Assembly (NCBI GenBank): GCA_002410715.1
Contig: DHOG01000137.1
Span: 10,252 to 19,039, forward strand
Direction: 5' to 3'
Length of the DNA stretch: 8,788 nucleotides
DNA from: Ruminococcaceae bacterium UBA5396
Lineage (GTDB): Bacteria > Bacillota > Clostridia > Oscillospirales > Acutalibacteraceae
Shown piece after piece: positions 1-6,217 of the stretch (positions within the stretch are counted from its first letter, which is position 1; every line of letters begins with the position of its first letter). Under the pieces are notes generated by a model. That model ran no database searches. It worked only from the letters and a program-made list of their open reading frames with translations, and was not told the origin of the DNA. The position numbers and the translations under genes are program-made.

Positions 1-158
1 TGATCACGCTGGCTTCCATGCTGCGCATACCGGTCGCAATGCACAACGTGCCAGACGATAAAGTCTACCGCCCGCACGCTTGGGGCAGCTTCGGCACCGA
101 ACATAAGCAAGCAGCCGATTACGCCGCGTGTAAGCACTACGGTCCGCTGTACCGGTAA
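1..158 (+). CDS. C-terminal fragment of an unrecognised protein
   Basis: An open plus-strand frame enters from the left edge (first full codon at 3) and stops with TAA at 156-158, giving 51 residues. It contains the stretches [13 protein letters not shown] and [20 protein letters not shown] and ends in KHYGPLYR. It is rich in His, Tyr and Pro, with no evident membrane segment or repeat. I do not recognise the family. It is treated as real because the frame is open from the edge, the composition is protein-like, and the stop is followed by a plausible terminator hairpin. It converges on the minus-strand sugar cluster, so it belongs to a different transcript. The start and most of the gene lie outside the window. 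Confidence 0.6.
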   Translation, partial: ITLASMLRIPVAMHNVPDDKVYRPHAWGSFGTEHKQAADYAACKHYGPLYR

Positions 159-177
159 GTGGTTGAATCAAGTCTAA

Positions 178-209
178 ACCCTATCAGCGGTATTGATTGT
201 AGATAGGGT
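178..209 (+). terminator. Possible weak terminator hairpin after the plus-strand gene
   Basis: ACCCTATC (178-185) pairs with GATAGGGT (202-209) across a 16-nt loop, 20 nt after the stop codon at 156-158. It is followed by a GT-rich tract (GGTTTGTT) rather than a clean T run. The large loop and poor T tract make it weaker than the stem-loop at 231-284. It could be a first, leaky stop signal. Confidence 0.35.
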
Positions 210-230
210 GGTTTGTTAGTAAAACTTGAT

Positions 231-290
231 ATGGCGGCAGTATATCGGATATGTTCCCTGACATTCCGGTTTTACTGCCGCTATTTTATA
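231..290. terminator. Strong stem-loop between convergent genes, probable bidirectional terminator
   Basis: Positions 231-242 pair with 273-284 as a 12-bp stem with one G-T wobble (core GGCAGTA / TACTGCC). A second inner stem, 244-249 with 265-270, gives a long nested hairpin. On the plus strand it runs straight into TTTTATA. On the minus strand it is followed within about 7 nt by AAGTTTT. It lies about 70 nt after the plus-strand stop (158) and about 100 nt after the minus-strand stop (383), as expected for a terminator shared by convergent units. The plus-strand T tract is the better one, so function for the minus-strand operon is less certain. Confidence 0.65.
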
Positions 291-382
291 CTGCAAAATG
301 ATGATAATTAACCCTCGTTGGAGTTTGCATCTTTATTGTTTGTGAATAATAAAAGCTTGTTGAAAAATATAAAAATGCCCTA

Positions 383-1090
383 TTATCTTGATTTCAACAT
401 ATCAGACAGCTTTTTTACCCAAGCCTTCTCAAGTTGCTTCCACTGTAGGCAAGCCACCTGTCCATCAGCCAGACCGGCAGAAAGGTTCCATTTGTATTGT
501 GGTTCCTCATGCTCATCAAAGCGAACAAGATTTGGATACAGTGCAAGCATTGCCTCGGTTTCCCCGCGACCGCCATGACCGTTGAACACCGGTAAGCCAA
601 GCGTTGCACTGCAAATCTCTATACGACAGGACGGCGGGTTGCCTTTGTTTAAAGACCACCATGCTTCACCAAGCTCTCTTGAAGCGGCATAAAATGCTTG
701 CGCCTTTATAGCGGCATTAAGTATTGTAATTAAGCTCCCACTTTGGTGGTGTACCAACGCTAGCACATGCTCAAACCCCATACGCTGATATCCCCACAAC
801 AGCTGTGCCGTGTATGCCGCGAACACTCCCGGGTCCACGTCCATTGTCCCAAGCTCAGGACCGGATACGGCAAAGCCGGTTGGTGATACAGAGATGGACG
901 GTGCTATTACAATACTGTCACCAAATGTAGCTTCTGCAGACTCTATTATCTTTTTCGGGATAAACAAATCCGTCCCCAGCGGAAGTTGACTGCCATGGTA
1001 TTCCACAGCACCAATCGCCACCATCAAAACCGAATGGTGTGCCACAGCCTCCCGTAGCTCACGGGGATTCATATTAACCAGTTGACTCAT
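383..1090 (-). CDS. Creatininase-family metal-dependent hydrolase (235 aa)
   Basis: This matches the creatininase/creatinine amidohydrolase fold (PF02633), whose members are cytoplasmic, use two metal ions and hydrolyse cyclic amides and related rings. The family's first motif is clear at residues 26-41, IGAVEYHGSQLPLGTD, with candidate metal ligands Glu30, His32 and Asp41. The GxxExGTMDVD region at 77-86 takes the place of the usual fPGTis segment. The C-terminal motif is GHGGRGETEAMLALYP near 171-186, with His172 and Glu177. The usual central NGHGGN is replaced by VHHQSGS (113-119), so the substrate is probably not creatinine. Length is close to the family norm of about 240 aa. There is no signal peptide. 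The ATG lies 3 nt after the GH94 stop, and its GGGGAG ribosome binding site overlaps the end of GH94, so the two are probably translationally coupled. As the last gene of a sugar operon, it may act on an oxidised sugar or cyclitol. One named precedent is IolN, a creatininase-family 3-dehydro-scyllo-inosose hydrolase. The family call is firm; the substrate is unknown. Confidence 0.85.
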   Translation of the reverse strand: MSQLVNMNPRELREAVAHHSVLMVAIGAVEYHGSQLPLGTDLFIPKKIIESAEATFGDSIVIAPSISVSPTGFAVSGPELGTMDVDPGVFAAYTAQLLWGYQRMGFEHVLALVHHQSGSLITILNAAIKAQAFYAASRELGEAWWSLNKGNPPSCRIEICSATLGLPVFNGHGGRGETEAMLALYPNLVRFDEHEEPQYKWNLSAGLADGQVACLQWKQLEKAWVKKLSDMLKSR

Positions 1091-1093
1091 CTA

Positions 1094-3439
1094 TTACTGC
1101 TCCCCGTTTAATTCCATTACAATCTCCGCCGACTCACGGCCTTCCAGCAGCTCCCATGGAACAACTGTGCCGTCCAAATGCCGTCCGTCCAACTGCAATC
1201 CGCCCTCTCCTCTGCACACAGTCACGTTATAATCAACGCCACGGCACCGACGTTTCATTGTAAAGCCCGGCCAGTCGGCGGGAATGCACGGCTCAATACG
1301 CAGTCCAGCGTAATCAGGACGAATTCCCAAAATAAATTGTGTAGCGGCTACGTACATCCACGATGCCGTTCCGGTAAGCCAAGAATTGACGCATGCACCT
1401 GCCCTGTCATGAGGGGGAGCAAGCATGGTTTGAGAATATACATATGGCTCGGTTAGGTGTATATCAGCATTGTCGTTGCGGCGGGGCGGCAGTGACGCAA
1501 AATAACACTTCCATGCATCTTCTTTCCGCCCAAGCATCGTCAGAGCTATGACCGCCCAAGTATTGGAGTGAAAGAAAATACCGCCGTTTTCACGTGCACC
1601 GGAAGCAAACAGGTAATACCCCTTTTTCCACCTGTCAAAGCCAGTGTACCCACTGTAATGAGTCGTCATTCCATGCTCAGTATACAGATATTTCATCACG
1701 TTATCAAACGCCTCGTTTGCTCGCTTTGTTTCGGGCAAACGGCTAAGCACCGCCCATGACTGGGAGTTTAAACAAATACTGGTATATTTATCTTCCTGTG
1801 TACCGTACTTTTCCCCTTCTGGCGTAAACGCGCGAAGAAACCAGTGGCCGTCCCATACGGTATCAAGCTTGCCCGCACAGTAGTTATATGTATCCCGTGC
1901 ATAAGCCGCATTAGAAGGACGCCCCAAAAACTCGTATAATTCAATCAGCTCATACGCAGCGTGAGCAAGCTGAAAGAAGACAAAAACACTCTCCGCTCCG
2001 CCGGTTCCTCCCCTATTCATGGGTGCCAGACTATCGTTCCAGTCACTGACAAGCATATCAGGAATACCGTGCTTACCAAGATGGGCACGAGTGAAACGCA
2101 TGCCTCGCTCCAGGTGCTCGCTGACCGTACCGCTACCGCCATCAACATAATCGACAACATCATCAAGGATGGAGACATCACCTGTTTCCCGAATATAGCT
2201 GCAAACCGAATAAACTGCCCATAAATGGTCATCGCTGCGGCCGCCCCCCTCCGATTTGCCGGTTGCCGGATAATAAACAGCCCGGGCATTGCCGTTTTGT
2301 TGCTGGATAGATAGCAGCAACAGGATGCGTGCTCTCGCTTTCTCGGGTATTGCAGCCATAACCCCCAATACGTCCTGCATGCTGTCCCGAAACCCGAAAC
2401 CTCGGTCTACTCCCCGCTCATAAATAGAAATAAAACGTGACCAGTCAAATGTTGTTTTTGTTTGATATGCATGCCAAATATTTAGCATTGTATTCATATC
2501 TTCTTCGGGAGTATGTACTTGAAGAATATCCAGATATGATTTCCAGTCTGATTTCAATTTGTAAAGCGCATTCTTCTGGTTTTCTACATCTAGTGCAGAA
2601 GCAACCTGTTTTTTAATCTCGGCATAATCCTTCACCGCACCCACGGTATAGCTTCCGCAAATTAAAGAATCTGATTTTAAATGAAGTGAGGATGAAAGCA
2701 CTCCAACGCATGTGTCTGAATGCATAAAACTGTTTGTGCAAACTCCCGTTTCTACAACCAGTGGATTGGTTTCGCTGCGTCCGGGACCTATGAATTCATT
2801 CTGCGAGCAGTCATATCCATCAACCTGAAAAGATGTGGCAATATAGCTGTACATCGGTATACCTGTCAGCTGTTGAGCCACTGTATCCACAACAATACGG
2901 TTATCCTCAAAATCTGCAAGCAACGCCATCGTTGGCCAATGACAAAGCATGTCAAACTTTGCATCGTTCCAGCTAAATTCAACATATGAAAAAAGCCGGA
3001 GATTTCTTGGACGACCCGACCTGTTTTCTAACCTAACCAGCCATAGCTCATAGCCTGCCCCAGGCGGTACAAAATAGGTCATTGTCGTTCTGATACCTGA
3101 GTATTCGCCGGTAATTACGGTATATCCCAGCCCGTGACGACACTCATAAAAATCCATTGGTTTCATCACCGGCTGCCATGTCGGGGACCAGTATTCGCCC
3201 GACTCCATATCGCGGATATACAGATAACGCCCCGGCCTATCGGCAGGCAGGTTGTTAAACTTATATCTCGTTACCCTTCGATTAGACGGATCTCCGTCAA
3301 AGCAGAGACCGCCGCCGGTCTGTGATACAATTCCGCTGTATCCGCCACTTCCTATATAATTTATCCAAGGCGTGGGCGTATCCGGACGGGTGATAACATA
3401 TTCTTTATTGTCATTGTCAAAATAGCCGTATGCTGCCAT
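1094..3439 (-). CDS. GH94 family disaccharide phosphorylase (cellobiose/chitobiose phosphorylase-like, 781 aa)
   Basis: GH94 enzymes split beta-linked gluco- or GlcNAc-disaccharides with phosphate, inverting to an alpha-sugar-1-phosphate. The N-terminal beta-sandwich is recognisable from YGYFDNDNKEYVITRP through TPWINYIG and the RYLYIRD and ECRHGLGY segments. The alpha/alpha barrel carries RGVDRGFGFRDSMQD (343-357) and the catalytic-acid motif SDWNDS (465-470), with Asp469 as predicted general acid. Phosphate-site motifs are GGIFFHSNTW (His624) and NSWLTGTASW (685-694). The C-terminus RPDYAGLRIEPCIP is also typical. It resembles clostridial cellobiose phosphorylase (about 810 aa) along its length, but the aglycone-side loops differ, so cellobiose, N,N'-diacetylchitobiose or another linkage remain possible. 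There is no signal peptide, so it is cytoplasmic. I start at the ATG at 3439, not the one 12 nt upstream at 3451: only the inner one has a GGGGG site 5 nt away and gives the family's normal N-terminus. It lies 37 nt after the anchored cohesin gene. Confidence 0.9.
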   Translation of the reverse strand: MAAYGYFDNDNKEYVITRPDTPTPWINYIGSGGYSGIVSQTGGGLCFDGDPSNRRVTRYKFNNLPADRPGRYLYIRDMESGEYWSPTWQPVMKPMDFYECRHGLGYTVITGEYSGIRTTMTYFVPPGAGYELWLVRLENRSGRPRNLRLFSYVEFSWNDAKFDMLCHWPTMALLADFEDNRIVVDTVAQQLTGIPMYSYIATSFQVDGYDCSQNEFIGPGRSETNPLVVETGVCTNSFMHSDTCVGVLSSSLHLKSDSLICGSYTVGAVKDYAEIKKQVASALDVENQKNALYKLKSDWKSYLDILQVHTPEEDMNTMLNIWHAYQTKTTFDWSRFISIYERGVDRGFGFRDSMQDVLGVMAAIPEKARARILLLLSIQQQNGNARAVYYPATGKSEGGGRSDDHLWAVYSVCSYIRETGDVSILDDVVDYVDGGSGTVSEHLERGMRFTRAHLGKHGIPDMLVSDWNDSLAPMNRGGTGGAESVFVFFQLAHAAYELIELYEFLGRPSNAAYARDTYNYCAGKLDTVWDGHWFLRAFTPEGEKYGTQEDKYTSICLNSQSWAVLSRLPETKRANEAFDNVMKYLYTEHGMTTHYSGYTGFDRWKKGYYLFASGARENGGIFFHSNTWAVIALTMLGRKEDAWKCYFASLPPRRNDNADIHLTEPYVYSQTMLAPPHDRAGACVNSWLTGTASWMYVAATQFILGIRPDYAGLRIEPCIPADWPGFTMKRRCRGVDYNVTVCRGEGGLQLDGRHLDGTVVPWELLEGRESAEIVMELNGEQ

Positions 3440-3444
3440 ATAAA

Positions 3445-3449
3445 CCCCC
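3445..3449 (-). promoter_or_regulatory. Ribosome binding site that decides the GH94 start
   Basis: The minus strand reads ATGGGGGTTTATATG. The GGGGG run sits 5 nt before the second ATG (3437-3439) and within the codons that follow the first ATG (3449-3451). The first ATG is preceded only by A/T-rich sequence with no Shine-Dalgarno match, so the second is the likely start. Confidence 0.7.
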
Positions 3450-3476
3450 ATTTAACTTAAAAACTGAAGTGGCGTA

Positions 3477-4715
3477 CTATTTAACTGCTTTTTTTAACCA
3501 CAATCTATATCCTATTATACCTCCCGCAGCACCCATAACCAGTGCAAAAAGAGCAGGCAATATAATTAACCATAACGGCTGTGTACCATTTGTTGTATTT
3601 GTAGTTGTAGTTGTATTGGTAGCTTTCGGCTCTGTTTCCTCTGTCAGAGAGGCACTGCCATGGGGTACCGCCCGGTGGGCAATGACCGTGTAGACTTTCT
3701 TTTCACTATTTTCGGCCGAACATATAATTTTCACCAGATTGCCGCGCCCCGGCTGCAAATCCTTACCGCCTTCCACCGATACCTTTGCCCTGCTGTCTAC
3801 CGGTTTACCGCTAACTTTTATCTCTGTTATCTCATATGGCAGCCACACAACATAATCTGTCCGGGACATATCGAATTTAGGAGATAATATAAATCCATCT
3901 ACAGTTATTGACTTAAGGTTATTGTTTGAGCTTGGCAAATAATTTGGATCCTGAGCGCGCTTAACACGGATGGTATATATCTTTTTACTCCCATTTTCTG
4001 CAGTGACGGTTATAAGCATATTCGTGGTACCGTTTGGCGTGAGTACAGGGCTATTAATATGCACCTTTGCCTTAGAATCAGCTGCAGTCGCCCGTACATC
4101 CAGCTTTGATATGCTGAACGGTACTTCTGCAGTATAATTTGTAACAGCCTTGTTAAAGACAGGTGAAATTTCCGCATTGGCTACGGTTAAGGATGCAAGG
4201 TCATTATTAGACGAAAACGGGGCAGCAATGGCAAGTGAACAGCCGGAAGCACTGGCATTGATTGCCGATGCATTCTTATTGCCAAATCCGTCGACTGAAG
4301 CTTTAAAATCTGTCTGCCCGAGTGGCACACTTTTGACTTTGAATTTAATGGTTGCCATGGTCCCGTCGGAGGAAAAACCGTTTGAACCACCCTTATTATC
4401 AAGGTAAACCATATTAACTGTACCGCCAGCCACGCTGACATCCAAATCAGCTGCGGGCTTTCCTTTTCCAATGGCTGCCGATTGGTAGGTTAACTTACTT
4501 GTATCATAGGTTGCTTTAACACCACCGGAAGCAACACCGCCCGCACCGGGCACCCCATACATATTAACCGATACCGTGATAATGTCGCCCGGTCTTGCTG
4601 TTGAAGGTTTGACCGAGAGCCGAACGCTGACCGAACCAGCAGCATGTACCGGAACCGTGATTACACCCATTGTTAATAAACAAATAGAAATGATAATATA
4701 TATCAACTTTTTCAT
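3477..4715 (-). CDS. Membrane-anchored cohesin-domain protein with two cadherin-like beta-sandwich domains (412 aa)
   Basis: This is an exported surface protein with no visible catalytic domain. In order it shows: a signal peptide (KK then a hydrophobic stretch, cleavage near VHA-AG, residues 25-26); a cohesin-type module (about 28-164) with the typical opening VSVRLSVKPSTARPGDIITV and the strands GGVKATYDTSKLTY and GTMATIKFKV; two cadherin-like beta-sandwich repeats (PF12733 type, about 172-253 and 266-348), each with LxSxTV, a SPxF turn and a closing KKxYTV/I strand; a Thr/Asn-rich linker (about 355-379); and one C-terminal transmembrane helix (about 381-404) ending in LKKAVK. The expected topology is a large extracellular part, a membrane anchor and a short basic tail. 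It starts 36 nt after the cohesin/dockerin gene and is probably co-expressed and a binding partner for its dockerin (inference). GAAAGGG lies about 12 nt before the ATG, a rather long spacing. The architecture call is firm. Real dockerin binding by this cohesin is unproven, since cohesin-like folds also occur outside cellulosomes. Confidence 0.85.
   Translation of the reverse strand: MKKLIYIIISICLLTMGVITVPVHAAGSVSVRLSVKPSTARPGDIITVSVNMYGVPGAGGVASGGVKATYDTSKLTYQSAAIGKGKPAADLDVSVAGGTVNMVYLDNKGGSNGFSSDGTMATIKFKVKSVPLGQTDFKASVDGFGNKNASAINASASGCSLAIAAPFSSNNDLASLTVANAEISPVFNKAVTNYTAEVPFSISKLDVRATAADSKAKVHINSPVLTPNGTTNMLITVTAENGSKKIYTIRVKRAQDPNYLPSSNNNLKSITVDGFILSPKFDMSRTDYVVWLPYEITEIKVSGKPVDSRAKVSVEGGKDLQPGRGNLVKIICSAENSEKKVYTVIAHRAVPHGSASLTEETEPKATNTTTTTNTTNGTQPLWLIILPALFALVMGAAGGIIGYRLWLKKAVK
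3582..3620 (-). repeat. Low-complexity Thr/Asn codon tract (linker)
   Basis: The coding strand here is a run of ACA/ACT/AAT/ACC codons giving TNTTTTTNTTNG (residues about 366-378 of the anchored cohesin protein). It appears as GTT/GTA triplets on the plus strand. Such Thr/Asn linkers usually separate surface modules from the membrane helix and may be glycosylated. The tract is prone to length variation between strains. Confidence 0.7.
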
Positions 4716-4751
4716 TTTTGATACATGCCCTTTCAGATTCGTCCTTAGATA

Positions 4752-6119
4752 TCACAGTGATTTTATCCCAAGAATGCTCCTTTTGACAACAAGCAAATCC
4801 AAGGAATTCACCTTGCCATCACCATTTACATCCGCCGCGATCAAATAAGCTTTTCCTAATTTATCAATTTCTAAAATATGTCGTTTAATTTTTAGTAAAT
4901 CTAGTGCATTGGCAGTACCGTCACCATTAGTATCTCCAGTCACGGCGATAACCAACTCCTGCCGAACGATTTCTCCATCTAACAGCAGTACTATCATTCC
5001 GGAATGGACTATTGAATTGCTTCTTACAACGGTGTTTCCACTGTACAGTTTTATATGCTCCCGCTCGTTCAGCCCGTTTATAAGCTGAGATGCTTTTGTA
5101 CCTGTCTTAATTCCGCCGAGTATGCCGTTTTTTATAGAGTAGGTTGATGAGGTGATTTTGTTCGGCACCTCTTTCGGCCGTTTTTGCACCGTAGCCGTGA
5201 ATACTGCCGACTTGCCGCCCCAGCTAACTGTAATGGTCTGGTCACCTATACGATTGGGATCATATCCTTTTATAGTCGGGTCGTGTATTCTTTCGGCGGT
5301 ACCACTGTCATACATCGCCTCTACAAGCATTCCTGTGATTTCCAACGTCTCGCCTTCCAAGTACACGGTCTTGTTCGGGGGCGACACTATACGGATACCG
5401 GTCAGTGTTCTATCATGAACCGTAATTACCGACCGTGCATAATACCCTTCGTTCCCGTATGCAAAGATGGAAGCTGTTCCAGAAGCCTTGGCCGTTACAC
5501 GGCCATCAGCATCAACCAACGCAACCTCTATGTTGTCGGATTCCCATCTTACTACATCCCTGTCAGCATTTAATTCAATAGTTTGGCCAACAATAAGGGT
5601 AGCAGAGGGCGGTGAAATCTCCAATCCTCCCACCCTTATGGCGGCATTATTAAGCATATAAGATAAATCTTTGGTATATGGTGGCATATCGCTATATGTA
5701 TAGAGTTCGACACATTCCAAATCTGCTATGTAAAGACCGTCCGAAACCATCTCTTTTAACCCCAGCTCAACAGTATACAGAGTTGCTTTGCCGGCTTCGG
5801 GGTTGGTACCGGTCCACAGAAAAGTCACAGTACCCGGTATATGCGTTGACAGCGATGCGGTGGAAAATGCGGGGGCTGCAGAAGCCATACGGGCTTCAAA
5901 AAAGTCGTTGTCATACCCAAGCCTCAAATCGATACCGTATATAGGCGTGGCAGCAGGGGCGTCTATAGTAACTTCGATGATCACCGTACCATCTGGCTGG
6001 ACAGTTCCGGCCTGCGCGGTTATGAAAACCGGTTGTTCTGCAGCTACATACGTCATTAGTGTTAATAGTGATAATGCAACCGCAAAAAATGCCGTTACAA
6101 CACGCCTTATTGTCTTCAT
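4752..6119 (-). CDS. Secreted scaffold-like protein: cohesin - Big_2 - Big_3 - dockerin type I (455 aa)
   Basis: In order: a signal peptide (MKTIRR plus hydrophobic stretch, cleavage near VAA-EQ, residues 26-28); a cohesin-like module (about 30-163) with a GTVQPDGTVIIEVTID opening and YGIDLRLGYDNDFFEA; a bacterial Ig-like group 2 domain (about 166-236); a Big_3-type domain (about 238-311), with PPNKTVYLEGETLEITG; a small module (about 321-392, YSIKNGILGGIKTGTKASQL) of the kind often placed before clostridial dockerins; and a dockerin with two calcium loops, DTNGDGTANALD (396-407) and DVNGDGKVNSLD (430-441), each followed by a KR-containing helix. No catalytic domain is visible, so it is an adaptor or scaffold rather than an enzyme. 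Carrying both cohesin and dockerin, it could bridge partners or chain to itself. No membrane helix or sortase signal is seen, so it is presumably held by its neighbour. The upstream in-frame ATG at 6146 is rejected: the ATG at 6117-6119 has GGGGG 7 nt before it and begins the signal peptide. Confidence 0.88.
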   Translation of the reverse strand: MKTIRRVVTAFFAVALSLLTLMTYVAAEQPVFITAQAGTVQPDGTVIIEVTIDAPAATPIYGIDLRLGYDNDFFEARMASAAPAFSTASLSTHIPGTVTFLWTGTNPEAGKATLYTVELGLKEMVSDGLYIADLECVELYTYSDMPPYTKDLSYMLNNAAIRVGGLEISPPSATLIVGQTIELNADRDVVRWESDNIEVALVDADGRVTAKASGTASIFAYGNEGYYARSVITVHDRTLTGIRIVSPPNKTVYLEGETLEITGMLVEAMYDSGTAERIHDPTIKGYDPNRIGDQTITVSWGGKSAVFTATVQKRPKEVPNKITSSTYSIKNGILGGIKTGTKASQLINGLNEREHIKLYSGNTVVRSNSIVHSGMIVLLLDGEIVRQELVIAVTGDTNGDGTANALDLLKIKRHILEIDKLGKAYLIAADVNGDGKVNSLDLLVVKRSILGIKSL

Positions 6120-6126
6120 AACCTTT

Positions 6127-6131
6127 CCCCC
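6127..6131 (-). promoter_or_regulatory. Ribosome binding site that decides the cohesin/dockerin start
   Basis: The minus strand reads GGGGGAAAGGTTATG, putting a strong purine site 7 nt before the ATG at 6117-6119. An in-frame ATG 27 nt further upstream (6144-6146) has no such site and would add a charged nonapeptide in front of the signal peptide. Confidence 0.75.
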
Positions 6132-6164
6132 TTTATCACTTAACACGCAACATAAACAGTAAAC

Positions 6165-6170
6165 ATTATA
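6165..6170 (-). promoter_or_regulatory. Possible internal promoter -10 box (TATAAT)
   Basis: The minus strand carries a perfect TATAAT in the 98-nt gap between the GH130 and cohesin/dockerin genes, which would start transcription near 6157, about 40 nt before the ATG. No good -35 hexamer lies 16-19 nt upstream (closest is TTACAT at about 20 nt), and there is no TGn extension. If real, the promoter would be weak or activator-dependent. It would let the surface pair and downstream genes be expressed apart from the upstream enzymes. Confidence 0.35.
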
Positions 6171-6193
6171 TCTTATAGGTGGTTGCTGGCATG

Positions 6194-6209
6194 TAATATC
6201 CGGATATTA
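6194..6209. promoter_or_regulatory. Perfect 16-nt palindrome TAATATCCGGATATTA, candidate regulator site or hairpin
   Basis: The sequence equals its own reverse complement over all 16 positions. It lies 9 nt after the GH130 stop and just upstream of the TATAAT at 6165-6170, overlapping where a -35 region would be. This fits an operator or activator site for a dimeric regulator. It is not a canonical terminator, because no T run follows on the minus strand and a hairpin would have almost no loop at full pairing. Confidence 0.4.
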
Positions 6210-6217
6210 TAATTAAA

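Noticed and set aside
159..382. A small RNA, tRNA or riboswitch in the intergenic region
   Set aside because: Only two hairpins consistent with terminators were found, with no cloverleaf or recognisable aptamer pattern. The short open frame at 318-578 mostly overlaps the hydrolase gene on the other strand.
383..1090. A creatinine-degradation function for the creatininase-family gene
   Set aside because: No creatinase, sarcosine oxidase or urea genes are nearby, the central motif is atypical, and the neighbours are sugar enzymes.
3440..3451. ATG at 3449-3451 as the GH94 start
   Set aside because: There is no ribosome binding site before it. The GGGGG lies between it and the second ATG, and GH94 N-termini begin at the position of the second ATG.
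3582..3620. GTT/GTA triplet run on the plus strand as a CRISPR-like or tandem DNA repeat
   Set aside because: It is a short codon-level tract encoding a Thr/Asn linker, with no spacers and no repeat unit longer than a codon.
4752..6119. A full classical cellulosome locus
   Set aside because: There are no secreted glycoside hydrolases with dockerins, no multi-cohesin scaffoldin and no carbohydrate-binding module in the window. Only a two-protein pair is present.
6120..6146. Upstream in-frame ATG giving nine extra residues on the cohesin/dockerin protein
   Set aside because: It would place a charged stretch before the signal peptide and lacks a ribosome binding site. The inner ATG has GGGGG at 7 nt.
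5184..6162. Overlapping plus-strand open frames of 88-129 codons opposite the cohesin/dockerin gene
   Set aside because: They have no recognisable domains or ribosome binding sites and lie wholly opposite a well-supported gene with a signal peptide and known domains, so they are antisense shadows.
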